Part shown: positions 23,379 through 32,308 of the stretch, one piece after another | Numbering within the stretch: the first letter of the stretch is position 1 | Layout: each line of letters starts with the position of its first letter | Origin: Prevotella sp. | GTDB lineage: Bacteria; Bacteroidota; Bacteroidia; Bacteroidales; Bacteroidaceae | Assembly: GCA_017623335.1 (NCBI GenBank) | Contig: JAGAPI010000050.1 | Location: 1-41,998 of the forward strand | Direction: 5' to 3' | Length of the DNA: 41,998 nucleotides | Notes under the pieces: generated by a model | Told to the model about the DNA's origin: nothing | The model's input: only the letters and a program-made list of their open reading frames with translations | Database searches by the model: none | Program-made: the position numbers and the translations under genes

Positions 23379-25106
23379 CTACACCTCCTCCATTCTCATC
23401 AGTTCCCATCCTGCGAACTGCATGATGATTTTGTGCAGCAGCGTACCCTGGCGCAAAACCTCCACACGTGGCGCTGCGGCGTAACCGTTGATTTGCTCCA
23501 CGGCATCATTCCACTGCGCTTCTGCCTTTGCCTCATAATCCTTCTTCGGCAGATATTTCAGCTCAATGATATAGCTGTGCTCAGCCTGATAATGAGTCAT
23601 GTTGGGCAGCAGGAAGAAATCACAATAACCATGACTGACCTCCACCTCGGGGGCGGTGATGTAATACTCGTTGAGGCTCAGGTATGCCATGAAAAAGCCC
23701 TGAATACTACGCTCACCTTCTATACTGTCACGCACAGAAGAGATGTTTTTATACGCATCAGCAATATATTGGAGCGCATCCTGCCATTTGCCATCGAAAG
23801 ACATCATATCGAAGTAATCCTGCAATTTGGAAAGATTTATGCTACTCCCCTGCTTCGAATACACATCAAGGATATAATTGTAATACTGTTTTCTTACGTT
23901 ATTGTTTGGTATGCCAAGAACAACACGACTTCCCAATGTATCCTTTATCGTAAGCATGCCATAATAGAACAGCAGGCTGGGGAACGTGTCGGGCTCGGTC
24001 ATATCCATAGCCGAGAACGACGGGATGAGGGTTGCTTTTATCTCTCCCTTCTCTATGATTTCCATCATCACGCCCTTGCGGTCGCCGTCAAGACGGTCGA
24101 GCTGTATGAGCATGTTGAGTTTCTTGTAATCGGTCTTGGTGTTCGGGTCGAGCATGATTTCCGGCGCACGTTTATATGACACATAATTGCGCAGATAGTA
24201 GAGCACCATGTCGCAGTTGAACACACGGACATCGCTCTCCAGGCATTCCTTGGCAAAGCAATAGTTGTCGTACCACGGCTTCATGTCGGCTATCATCGCC
24301 TCCACGTCAGAGTCGGCAGACAGCATTCCTACCTCTTTATAATAATTGAACATCTCACGCACATCCTCTGTGCTGAATCCCAGCATCTTGTCAAGCTCGG
24401 GAGCCATGGACACGTTCCAGCCAATGTTAAAACCGCTGGTGAGGTCGTCGAGCGTCACGGGGCTCACTCCCGTGATGAAGATACGCTCGAACATTCCTTT
24501 GAATTTCTTGAACAGGTCACGATAGAAGCCGTCGGCATGGGTCATCTTGTGATATATGTCCTCACCGTGCTCGCTCAGCACCACGTTTGTGAAGTTGTCG
24601 TACTCATCGATTATGAGATAAAGCGGCTGACCGTGCTTTTTCGCCATATTGTTCAGCAGGTTCAGCTTCTGACCGGCATCTTCTGAGCGCAGCAGCTCAT
24701 CAACCTTCTCCTTGGGATAGTCATCACGGTAGGTGTCGATGAAATCATTCACCTGGTCACAGCAATAGGAGTTGAAATACTTCTCCAACGAGTCGATATT
24801 GCCTTGAATTCGTGAGAAATCAAGATACAGCACCTCGTAATGGTTCTTCAGCGGAGTGGGATGGCTGCCTATCCACAGTCCTCCGAACAGACGGTCGAAG
24901 CGGTCTGCCATCGACTTGTCGTAATACGCCTTCATCATGTTGATGAAAAGACTCTTGCCGAAACGGCGCGGACGGATAAAAATCAAGGTATCGGGCTGCT
25001 TCTCAATTTCAGCCAAATACATAGTCTTGTCAACATAGTACAATCCACGCTCTCTCACCGACACAAAATCGGACACTCCGTATGGTATTTGCTTTATCTC
25101 ATTCAT
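23379..25106 (-). CDS. AAA-ATPase-like protein with C-terminal PD-(D/E)XK nuclease domain (third copy)
   Basis: A 575-residue paralogue starting MNEIKQIPYGVSDFVSVRER. It has LYYVDKTMYL, IRPRRFGKSLF (Walker A-like, 44-54), LYLIIDEYDNF (Walker B) and FITGVSPVTLDDLTSGFNIG, the last almost the same as in the 17570 copy. The nuclease-like core is HGYCDFFLL and YIIELKYLPKK near the C-terminus. It is read leftwards from a consensus promoter and followed after 5 bp by a GT2 gene, the third case in this window of such a gene leading glycosyltransferases. The upstream gap to the divergent GT gene at 25261 holds two promoters back to back. Confidence 0.88.
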   Translation of the reverse strand: MNEIKQIPYGVSDFVSVRERGLYYVDKTMYLAEIEKQPDTLIFIRPRRFGKSLFINMMKAYYDKSMADRFDRLFGGLWIGSHPTPLKNHYEVLYLDFSRIQGNIDSLEKYFNSYCCDQVNDFIDTYRDDYPKEKVDELLRSEDAGQKLNLLNNMAKKHGQPLYLIIDEYDNFTNVVLSEHGEDIYHKMTHADGFYRDLFKKFKGMFERIFITGVSPVTLDDLTSGFNIGWNVSMAPELDKMLGFSTEDVREMFNYYKEVGMLSADSDVEAMIADMKPWYDNYCFAKECLESDVRVFNCDMVLYYLRNYVSYKRAPEIMLDPNTKTDYKKLNMLIQLDRLDGDRKGVMMEIIEKGEIKATLIPSFSAMDMTEPDTFPSLLFYYGMLTIKDTLGSRVVLGIPNNNVRKQYYNYILDVYSKQGSSINLSKLQDYFDMMSFDGKWQDALQYIADAYKNISSVRDSIEGERSIQGFFMAYLSLNEYYITAPEVEVSHGYCDFFLLPNMTHYQAEHSYIIELKYLPKKDYEAKAEAQWNDAVEQINGYAAAPRVEVLRQGTLLHKIIMQFAGWELMRMEEV

Positions 25107-25139
25107 ATCCTAATAACATTTATATTGTGTTATATCTTG

Positions 25140-25171
25140 CAAAGATACGAATAAAAACGCACAATACCAAA
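25140..25171 (-). promoter_or_regulatory. consensus promoter of the third AAA/PD-(D/E)XK gene
   Basis: Minus strand: TTTG (25171-25168), exactly 20 bp, TATCTTTG (25147-25140), 33 bp before the ATG at 25106. Confidence 0.8.
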
Positions 25172-25208
25172 TATTAAATGAAATATTTTAAAGTTTTATA
25201 CTATTACT

Positions 25209-25240
25209 GTTGTATATCTCGGAAAAAAGATGTATTTTTG
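25209..25240 (+). promoter_or_regulatory. promoter of the 25261 glycosyltransferase
   Basis: GTTG (25209-25212), 20 bp, TATTTTTG (25233-25240), followed by C; the ATG lies 20 bp further at 25261. It faces away from the minus-strand promoter at 25140-25171. Confidence 0.7.
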
Positions 25241-25260
25241 CACATAAAAAATAAGCAACG

Positions 25261-26406
25261 ATGAACATTCTATTCCTGATATACCACGGATTCTCGGAGG
25301 TGAGCGGCATCTCAAAGAAAATAAAATACCAGATAAAGGGACTGCGGCAGTTAGGACACACGGTGTATGTGTGTACATACAGCATCGACGGGAGAGGACA
25401 CAGAATAAGATATATTGACGATGAGCCATTGCAGGACTTCGGCACGGGACGGTTAGCGGCACTGAGAAAACGGTGCTGCTATGGCGACGTGGTGAAATTC
25501 GCAAAGGAGAAAGGGATAGATTTTGTGTACGCACGGTCGTTTCACAATGCAAATCCGTTTACAATCAAGATGTTCAGGGCATTCAAAAAGGCTGGGATAA
25601 AGAGCGTGATTGAGATACCCACCTACCCCTACGACCAGGAATACAGCGGTGCTACAAAAGAGGCAAGAGCGCAGCTGATGGTGGACAGGATATTCAGACG
25701 CAGACTCGCACAACAGACCGATGCCATAGTTACGTTCACCGAAGACAAGGAGATTTTCGGTCAAAGGACAATTTGTATATCAAACGGTATTGACCCAGAC
25801 ATGATTCCGCTGAAAAATGAGAAGGACGCACAGGACGGAAGCCTGAACTTCATCGGCGTGGCTGAGGTACACTACTGGCACGGTTTCGACCGCTTCATCG
25901 CCGGCATGGGAGAATACTACAAGAACGGGGGAACGAGAGAGATAACCTTCCACATCGTGGGAGGCATTGCCGACTGCGAGATGCACGACTCCGAGCACGC
26001 GCCGGGCTTTGCCGAACTGGCCGAGAAATACGGCATAACTGACAAGATTGTGTATCACGGGCAGAAGTTCGGAGCTGAGCTTGACGAGCTTTTCAACAGT
26101 GCCGACTTTGCCGTGGCAAGCTTAGGACGCCACCGCAGCGGAATAACCCACATAAAGACGCTGAAGAACCGTGAGTATGCCGCACGAGGACTGTGCTTCA
26201 TCTACTCGGAGACCGACGACGACTTCGACAACAAGCCGTACATAGTGAAAGCCCCTGCCGACGAGTCGCCCGTGGACATAAACAAGGTTATCAACTTTAT
26301 CGACCATACACCCATCACCCCAAAAGAAATAAGGGACAGCATTGACAATCTGACATGGAAAAAGCAGATGGAAACAGTAATCAAGCAGACATTCACCACT
26401 TCTTAA
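25261..26406 (+). CDS. GT4-like (GT-B fold) glycosyltransferase, divergent
   Basis: A 381-residue protein starting MNILFLIYHGFSEVSGISKK. It has a GT-B layout: N-terminal domain with YARSFHNANPFTIKMFRAF, a domain-2 start ISNGIDPDMIPLK then NFIGVAEVHYWHGFDRFI, and VYHGQKFGAELDELFNSADF before the donor site. The usual EX7E is replaced by a region reading HRSGITHIKTLKNREYAARG, where KNREYAARG occupies the place of the second half. Such divergent members occur in Bacteroidales capsule loci. GC content is higher than in the glycosyltransferases before it. The histidine kinase gene begins 24 bp after it, so the two may share the transcript. Confidence 0.82.
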   Translation: MNILFLIYHGFSEVSGISKKIKYQIKGLRQLGHTVYVCTYSIDGRGHRIRYIDDEPLQDFGTGRLAALRKRCCYGDVVKFAKEKGIDFVYARSFHNANPFTIKMFRAFKKAGIKSVIEIPTYPYDQEYSGATKEARAQLMVDRIFRRRLAQQTDAIVTFTEDKEIFGQRTICISNGIDPDMIPLKNEKDAQDGSLNFIGVAEVHYWHGFDRFIAGMGEYYKNGGTREITFHIVGGIADCEMHDSEHAPGFAELAEKYGITDKIVYHGQKFGAELDELFNSADFAVASLGRHRSGITHIKTLKNREYAARGLCFIYSETDDDFDNKPYIVKAPADESPVDINKVINFIDHTPITPKEIRDSIDNLTWKKQMETVIKQTFTTS

Positions 26407-26430
26407 ACTAAAAAAGAGCAAAAAAATTTA

Positions 26431-28575
26431 ATGCGAAACAAATTCATCGACAACTTACGTACAAAGTATATCCTGGCACTGTTTATGTGGACGATATACG
26501 CCGTTGGCGCAACCGCGCAAACACAGTTGCCTGGCATAAACAAGGCATTGATTCCCATATACACCCGTGGAGTGAACAACCTGAAAAACGCATCGTGCCT
26601 GCTCACAGCCGACACGCTGATGCAGCAAGCCATGCTGATAGGAGACAAAAAGGCACAGTGTCTGGCACTGACCATAAAAACACGGCATTACAGCACAACA
26701 GGAAACCTGGAGGAGATGGACAAGGCTGTGACTGAGCTGAAGAAAAAGGCAAGGGAAACGGGGCTGCTGCAATATTACTACTACGCCTGGAACAACTTCA
26801 TCACGGCATATCTGAACAACGACAGGTATATAAAAGCCATGGAAATGAGCAAGCAAATGTTTGCCGAGGCAAAAAAAGACAAGCATCCATACGGCATCTA
26901 CATATCATTGCTCACAGCCGGCAACATCTATCACGTAAGACAGGAATACAATGTGGCGGCACAAAAATATCAGGAGGCATACGACTTTGTGAGCACCCAC
27001 AGGGAGCACTTCAACAACGTATCAATAGCCCCAAGACTTGCAAGGGAATACATCCAGATTCAAAAATACGACGAGGCGGAACAGGTGCTCAGAGAATGGG
27101 AAAGAACCGGGCTGGACCGCTCCAAGACACAGGAAATGTATATTATAAAATGTATAATTGACTTTGAAAAGGGCAACTACAGCCAGTTCAAAAAGGACTT
27201 TGCCACCATGCAGAAATATGCCGGCGGCAAAAATCCTGATTTGAAAAGCAGTTCACTGGTCATGTTCTACAACGCACTGTCGGACAAGGACTACGCCAAG
27301 GCGCAGGCGATGACAGACAACCTGAAAACCAACGACAGCTCGCTTATCTACCGCCGCCACGAGATTCTCAGCGAGCACGCCGGCGACTACAGGAAGGCTT
27401 ACGGGTACAGCAGGAAAAGGGCACAGCTGGGCTACAAGGAAAAGACACGCATAGCCAGTGCCGACATTGCAGAAATGAGCACGCTGATAAACATGCTGAA
27501 AATTGAAGACGAGGCAAAGAGACTGCAGCTGGAAAACCAGCAGCTGCAGCTCAACAACACCGCGCTTGCCCTGAACAACGCCAACCTCAAGATAGAGAAG
27601 ATGAACAGCATACACGAAAGGGAGAAAATGCAACACCAGAACGTGGCGCTGAAACTTAGGAACAAAGACCTGGAGCTGAGGCGAAACAATGCCATACAGG
27701 AGCAGAAGAGGGCTGAGCTGGAAAAGAACAACCAGCGCATAAGGACTACCAACAGGGTGGTCATGGCGGCAATGCTGCTGTGCCTCACATTCGGCATCTG
27801 GATGTGGTGGAACAACAGGCAGAAGAAAAGAATGAACAGGATAATAACCAGGCAGAACAAGACACTGACAGAAGCCAACGAAAGGGTGAAGGCTGCCGAC
27901 AACATGAAAACGGCTTTCCTGCAAAACATAAGCCACGAGATACGCACGCCGATGAACGCCATCGTGGGATTCGCACAGGTGCTCACAATGCCGGGGATGG
28001 AGATTAGCGACGAGGAGAAAGAGGACCTGAGGGAAAGGATACTGCACAATTCCGACTTGCTCACAACTCTCATCAACGACCTGCTCGACTTCTCGATGAT
28101 TGAAAGAGGCAAGCTGCAGATAAACAGGAAATTAATAAAAGTGAACACCCTGCTGCACAACGCGCTGGCATCCGTGAGCCACAGGTGCCCTAACGGCGTG
28201 AAGATGCACTTCACAAGCTCACTTGCCGACGAAGAGACAATATTCACCGACGAAAAGCGACTGCTGCAGGTGCTGATAAACTTTCTCACCAACTCGTGCA
28301 AAAACACAACCAATGGAGAGATACACCTGCACTGCGAAAAAAGCGGCAGGCAGAAGCTGAAATTCTCTGTCACCGACACTGGAATAGGAATACCCAAGGA
28401 CAAAATCGACACCATATTCCAGAGATTCGAGAAACTCGACAGCTTCAAGCAGGGCACCGGACTGGGGCTGAACATCTGCCGGATGATAGCCCATCACCTC
28501 GACGGCTCTATCTGGATTGACAAGGAATACACCGCCGGAGCAAGGTTTTTCTTTGAATTGCCGCAAAACGGATAA
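26431..28575 (+). CDS. TPR-containing membrane sensor histidine kinase
   Basis: A 714-residue protein. Residues 1-30 are a signal peptide ending in ATAQ. About 35-345 are TPR-like helical repeats (periplasmic), then a long coiled coil (355-440) rich in LQLENQQLQLNN, one membrane helix (443-461), HisKA with FLQNISHEIRTPMNA (His502), and HATPase with the N box LINFLTNSCKN (615-625), DTGIG (649-653) and GTGLGL (675-680). It ends with no receiver or DNA-binding domain, and no response regulator gene adjoins it. Such kinases in Bacteroidales sense envelope or glycan signals; the partner regulator must be elsewhere. The domain order is clear; the signal sensed is unknown. Confidence 0.9.
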   Translation: MRNKFIDNLRTKYILALFMWTIYAVGATAQTQLPGINKALIPIYTRGVNNLKNASCLLTADTLMQQAMLIGDKKAQCLALTIKTRHYSTTGNLEEMDKAVTELKKKARETGLLQYYYYAWNNFITAYLNNDRYIKAMEMSKQMFAEAKKDKHPYGIYISLLTAGNIYHVRQEYNVAAQKYQEAYDFVSTHREHFNNVSIAPRLAREYIQIQKYDEAEQVLREWERTGLDRSKTQEMYIIKCIIDFEKGNYSQFKKDFATMQKYAGGKNPDLKSSSLVMFYNALSDKDYAKAQAMTDNLKTNDSSLIYRRHEILSEHAGDYRKAYGYSRKRAQLGYKEKTRIASADIAEMSTLINMLKIEDEAKRLQLENQQLQLNNTALALNNANLKIEKMNSIHEREKMQHQNVALKLRNKDLELRRNNAIQEQKRAELEKNNQRIRTTNRVVMAAMLLCLTFGIWMWWNNRQKKRMNRIITRQNKTLTEANERVKAADNMKTAFLQNISHEIRTPMNAIVGFAQVLTMPGMEISDEEKEDLRERILHNSDLLTTLINDLLDFSMIERGKLQINRKLIKVNTLLHNALASVSHRCPNGVKMHFTSSLADEETIFTDEKRLLQVLINFLTNSCKNTTNGEIHLHCEKSGRQKLKFSVTDTGIGIPKDKIDTIFQRFEKLDSFKQGTGLGLNICRMIAHHLDGSIWIDKEYTAGARFFFELPQNG

Positions 28576-28608
28576 AGGGAAACGGGAAAACGGATAAAGG
28601 GAAACGGA
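28567..28608. repeat. direct repeat of about 20 bp after the histidine kinase gene
   Basis: AACGGATAAAGGGAAACGG occurs at 28567 and again at 28589, 22 bp apart; the first copy overlaps the stop codon of the kinase gene. The remainder of the 195-bp gap to the next gene holds only a -7-like element. Confidence 0.65.
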
Positions 28609-28691
28609 AAAGCGGACGGCAAGAAACGGGAATATTAATTAAAGTAGGTTAAACCCGCGGGCAAAACGCACGGGAAATCAATCTTTTTTCG

Positions 28692-28699
28692 TAATTTTG
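28692..28699 (+). promoter_or_regulatory. -7 promoter element for the DUF4468 gene
   Basis: TAATTTTG followed by C, 71 bp before the ATG at 28771. No TTTG at the expected -33 position. Confidence 0.45.
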
Positions 28700-28770
28700 C
28701 AGAATTATAACATAACAACATTAAAAATCATAGCACAAGAACGTTTAAACTTAAAAAAAAGACAACGGAA

Positions 28771-29385
28771 ATGAAGAAGTTTATCATAGCTGCCTTGTTT
28801 GCATTGCCCATGGGGGCAACCGCGCAAAACACCTGGGAGATGCCCGAGGAAGAAGAAGAAACAGTGGCCGTAAAGGTCAATCCCGACGCAAAATATCTGG
28901 CAGGCGCCGTGCCCGTGGTCGACGGCAAGGTGACGTTCAGCGCCACACTCGACGCCCCGGGCAAGCCGGCAGGCGAAATCTACTCCATCCTGCGCAAATA
29001 CATGCTGCGCATGACCAGGGAGAAGAACCAGTTCGACACCAGCTGCCTGGTTATGCAGGACAGCGTCGGTCACACGCTCGCCGGCTCCTATCAGGAGTGG
29101 CTCGTGTTCAAGAGCACCGGTCTGTCGCTCGACCGCACGCGCCTGAAGTACACCATGATAGCCCGTTGTTCCGACGGAAAGGCGGACGTGACGATTTCGC
29201 GCATAAGCTATCTGTACGAGGAGGAGCGCAACCCGATGAAATACACCGCCGAGGAGTGGATTACCGACGAGAACGCCCTGCGCAAGAACAAGCAGAAGCT
29301 GCTGCCCGTCTCGGGAAAGTTCCGCCGCAAGACCGTGGACCGCACAAACTATCTCTTCAACAAGATGCAGACGCTTTTGAAATGA
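28771..29385 (+). CDS. secreted DUF4468 family protein
   Basis: A 204-residue protein with a signal peptide (MKKFIIAALFALPMGATAQ, cleavage near 19). An acidic stretch (EEEEET) follows, and then the single DUF4468 domain: YLAGAVPVVDGKVTFSATLDAPG, with later blocks LVMQDSVGHTLAGSYQEWLVF and LKYTMIARCSDGKADVTISRISYLYEEE. Proteins of this family are exported Bacteroidales envelope proteins of unknown function. It starts its own transcript; a 189-bp gap without a gene follows, containing short GAATGAA-type repeats and a copy of the GCAACCTGTTGC repeat. Confidence 0.85.
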   Translation: MKKFIIAALFALPMGATAQNTWEMPEEEEETVAVKVNPDAKYLAGAVPVVDGKVTFSATLDAPGKPAGEIYSILRKYMLRMTREKNQFDTSCLVMQDSVGHTLAGSYQEWLVFKSTGLSLDRTRLKYTMIARCSDGKADVTISRISYLYEEERNPMKYTAEEWITDENALRKNKQKLLPVSGKFRRKTVDRTNYLFNKMQTLLK

Positions 29386-29509
29386 AGAGTGAAGAATGAA
29401 GAATGAAGAATTCTTGTGCGAACAGAGTGGAGAATCGGGCTTGCTCAGATTATCCCAAGGTGATGCCAAGAATCAACGAAGTTAATGAAGTAATTTAAAA
29501 GTGAACAGC

Positions 29510-29533
29510 GTAGGGCTGCAACCTGTTGCAGCC
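29510..29533. repeat. third copy of the GCAACCTGTTGC palindromic repeat
   Basis: GTAGGGCTGCAACCTGTTGC at 29510-29529, continuing to AGCC. It matches the pair at 6166-6253 and lies between the DUF4468 gene and the small membrane-protein gene. Confidence 0.75.
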
Positions 29534-29574
29534 TTAACATACAGCCAAATTGCAAAAAACAAGCATTACAGGAT

Positions 29575-29826
29575 ATGACAACAGACGGACTGGAGACACC
29601 CGACACCCCGCTCAAGAGAGCACGGCAGCGCGAGGAGCTGCGCCGCGAGGAGCGCCAGCGCAAGCTTAGGATAATACGCAACATTCTTAATATTATATTC
29701 ATGCTCACTGCCCTTGCCGGAGTGGCTTACTATGTCCTCGCCGACAAATACGCAGGCTCAATAATCATCATCGTGGCAATGTCGTTCAAGATGGTTGAGG
29801 CGAGCATGAGAATGATAAAACTATGA
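29575..29826 (+). CDS. small two-helix membrane protein
   Basis: An 83-residue protein: acidic start (MTTDGLETPDTPLKRARQREE), a very basic and charged helix (ELRREERQRKLRII), then two hydrophobic segments, NILNIIFMLTALAGVAYYVLA and AGSIIIIVAMSFKM. It is typical of small Bacteroidales inner-membrane proteins next to the porin-like gene; no function is assigned. Its last 4 bases overlap the next ATG (ATGA), so translation of the porin-like gene is probably coupled to it. Confidence 0.75.
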   Translation: MTTDGLETPDTPLKRARQREELRREERQRKLRIIRNILNIIFMLTALAGVAYYVLADKYAGSIIIIVAMSFKMVEASMRMIKL

Positions 29827-32177
29827 GCATCAGACAATTAATCACCGCTTTCACGCTATTCCTGTGCGCCGCCGCAAGCGCCGTGGCACAGGAATACAAC
29901 CAGATGGACGAAGCCGGGAACATAACCCGGCGCAACGAAAACGGAAACTTCAACAAGCACAACAACGACACCACAAGCAACGACAAGGACGTGCCCAAGG
30001 GCATCTACGTGTGGACCGTCGACCGCCGCTTCGGCGACATCACGCCGGCGCAGGTGGACACCCTGCCCCACCTGTTTCAGAACACCGTGACGGGAAACGG
30101 AGTTTACCGCCAATACAACACCACGGGCAACAACTACACCGTGCGCCAGAGCCGCGTGGCGGCAGACCGCCCGCTGTGGAGCCAGTTTATCTTCACACAG
30201 CCCTACGACTTCGTGATAAAGGAGCCCGACCAGCTGCACTTCACCAACACCCTGTCGCCCATAACCAACATCACCTACGACGAATGCGGCGACAAGCAGA
30301 ACGGCGAGGACCACATCAACGCCAAGTTCGCAGTGAACGCCGGAAAGCGCCTGGGACTGGGATTCGACATCAACTACGCCTACGCCCGCGGCTACTTCAG
30401 CAACCAAAACACCAGCCATTTCGGATTCACACTCTACTCGTCGTACCTGGGCGACCGCTATCAGATGCACGCAATGCTGTCCACCTACCACCAAAAGGTG
30501 GCTGAGAACGGCGGACTCACCGACGACGCATACATCACGCTGCCCGAAAGCTTCAGCGACGACTTCGCCTCCAACGAAATACCCACCGTGCTGGAGCAGA
30601 ACTGGAACCGCAACGATCACCGGCACCTTTTCCTGACCCACCGCTACAACGTGGGATTCTACCGCCTCGTGCCGCGCACCGAGGAGGAGATAAAGGCGAG
30701 AAAGTTTGCAGCCGAGTCGAAAAAGGAAAACGAGGAGCGCAAAGCCGACGCCGACAGCAGCGCCGGCGGCAGGAACAGCCGGCAGAAAAAGGCGGCAAAC
30801 GCCAGCCAGCCCATGGGACGCCCCGAGGGAGCCGCCATCATGGGCGACGCGCCCGAGCTGAAAAAAGACAGCATAGCCACCGACTCCACACGCATAAAGG
30901 TGGACCAGGCTGCCATCGACAGCATAGCCGCCGAGAAAGCGCGCCAGGACTCCATCGACACCTATATGAAAAAGGAGTTCGTGCCCGTGACCAGCTTCAT
31001 ACACACGCTCGACATCAACAGCAACGAGCGAATATACCAGGCTTACCAAAGCCCGCAGAACTACTACGCCAACACTTACTTCAACCAGCTGAGCAACAAC
31101 ACCTACAGCGGCGACAGCATCTACGACCAGACTAAGTTCACGCAGATGAGGAACACCCTCGCCGTGGCAATGCTCGAAGGGTTCAACAAATGGGCAAAGG
31201 CGGGGCTCAAGCTCTTTGCCAGCTACGACATGCGCCGCTACAAACTGCCGGCAGTCATTGACGGGGAGGCAAGCATGGCGGCGCTCGAAAGCACATCGGA
31301 AAACAGCATCAGCGTGGGAGCGCAGATAAGCAAGACCCAAGGAAAGACGCTGCACTACAGCCTCACGGGAGAGACATGGCTCGCCGGCGACGACGCAGGA
31401 CAGCTGAAGCTCGACTTCACAACCGACCTCAACTTCCGCCTACTGAGCGACACCCTCACGCTGGCGGCAAAGGCGGCGCTATACCGCCTGGAGCCAACAT
31501 TCTACCTGCGCCACTACCACTCGAAGCACTTCTGGTGGGACAACGACCTCGACAAGGAGACGCGCACAAGGGTTGAGGGAACGCTGGCATACCGCAAGAC
31601 AAAGACGCGCCTGCGCCTCGCCATTGAGGAGATACAGAACTACACCTACTTCGGCATGAGCTACGACGCCACCGCCGAGGGACGCACCGCCATGACCGCC
31701 GCCGTGCGCCAGAACGGCAGCAACATCAACCTCATGACGGCGCAGCTCTACCAGGACTTCCGCCTGGGACCGCTCAACTGGGAGAACGTCATAACATATC
31801 AGAGCAGCAACAGCGACGCGCTGCCCGTGCCCGACCTCAACCTGTTCACAAATATCTACCTCAAGTTCATGATTGTCAAGGAGCTGGCGGTGGAGTTCGG
31901 AGCGTCAGCCACATGGTTCACAAAATACTACGCGCCCGACTACTGTCCGCAGATAGGGCAGTTTGCAGTGCAGGAAAACGAGGCGAGCCGCGTGGAGCTC
32001 GGCGGATATCCCTTCATCGACGTCTACGCCAACTTCCATCTCAAGCGCACGCGCTTCTTCCTCAACTACACTCACGCCAACGCCGGCAGCGGCAACCGCA
32101 TGCAGTTCCTCGTGCCCCACTATGCGCAGAACAACACCGTGCTCCGCTTCGGGCTGTCGTGGAACTTCTTCAATTAG
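29823..32177 (+). CDS. putative outer-membrane porin (Porin_10-like)
   Basis: A 784-residue exported protein with a signal peptide (MSIRQLITAFTLFLCAAASAVAQ). The mature part begins with an Asn/Asp-rich segment, then RFGDITPAQVDTLPHLFQNT and a long run of alternating aromatic strands typical of a beta-barrel, ending in LRFGLSWNFFN with the terminal aromatic residue expected for BAM-dependent barrels. Residues about 280-395 form a Lys/Glu/Asp-rich, probably disordered insert (ESKKENEERKADADSS and several KKDSIATDST-like stretches), followed by further barrel strands. This matches 'putative porin' proteins of Bacteroidales. It is closed by a strong terminator hairpin. Confidence 0.85.
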   Translation: MSIRQLITAFTLFLCAAASAVAQEYNQMDEAGNITRRNENGNFNKHNNDTTSNDKDVPKGIYVWTVDRRFGDITPAQVDTLPHLFQNTVTGNGVYRQYNTTGNNYTVRQSRVAADRPLWSQFIFTQPYDFVIKEPDQLHFTNTLSPITNITYDECGDKQNGEDHINAKFAVNAGKRLGLGFDINYAYARGYFSNQNTSHFGFTLYSSYLGDRYQMHAMLSTYHQKVAENGGLTDDAYITLPESFSDDFASNEIPTVLEQNWNRNDHRHLFLTHRYNVGFYRLVPRTEEEIKARKFAAESKKENEERKADADSSAGGRNSRQKKAANASQPMGRPEGAAIMGDAPELKKDSIATDSTRIKVDQAAIDSIAAEKARQDSIDTYMKKEFVPVTSFIHTLDINSNERIYQAYQSPQNYYANTYFNQLSNNTYSGDSIYDQTKFTQMRNTLAVAMLEGFNKWAKAGLKLFASYDMRRYKLPAVIDGEASMAALESTSENSISVGAQISKTQGKTLHYSLTGETWLAGDDAGQLKLDFTTDLNFRLLSDTLTLAAKAALYRLEPTFYLRHYHSKHFWWDNDLDKETRTRVEGTLAYRKTKTRLRLAIEEIQNYTYFGMSYDATAEGRTAMTAAVRQNGSNINLMTAQLYQDFRLGPLNWENVITYQSSNSDALPVPDLNLFTNIYLKFMIVKELAVEFGASATWFTKYYAPDYCPQIGQFAVQENEASRVELGGYPFIDVYANFHLKRTRFFLNYTHANAGSGNRMQFLVPHYAQNNTVLRFGLSWNFFN

Positions 32178-32198
32178 CATATATATATAATAATGTAC

Positions 32199-32234
32199 GC
32201 GCGCGAGGGAGCTCTCCCCCGCGCGCCTTTTTTT
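32199..32234 (+). terminator. intrinsic terminator of the porin-like gene
   Basis: GC-rich stem GCGCGCGAGGGAG (32199-32211) with CTCCCCCGCGCGC (32214-32226), one mismatch, then CTTTTTTT. It lies 22 bp after the stop codon. Confidence 0.85.
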
Positions 32235-32308
32235 ATCCATGCCGGGAGTTTTTCGCGGCAGGGCGGGAAGAAATAACGTGACGTCGGGATATTGGAAAAA
32301 ATCCGGAG

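Noticed and set aside
29856..31355. Long minus-strand open frame inside the porin-like gene
   Set aside because: Shadow of a GC-rich gene with a clear signal peptide and barrel pattern on the other strand.
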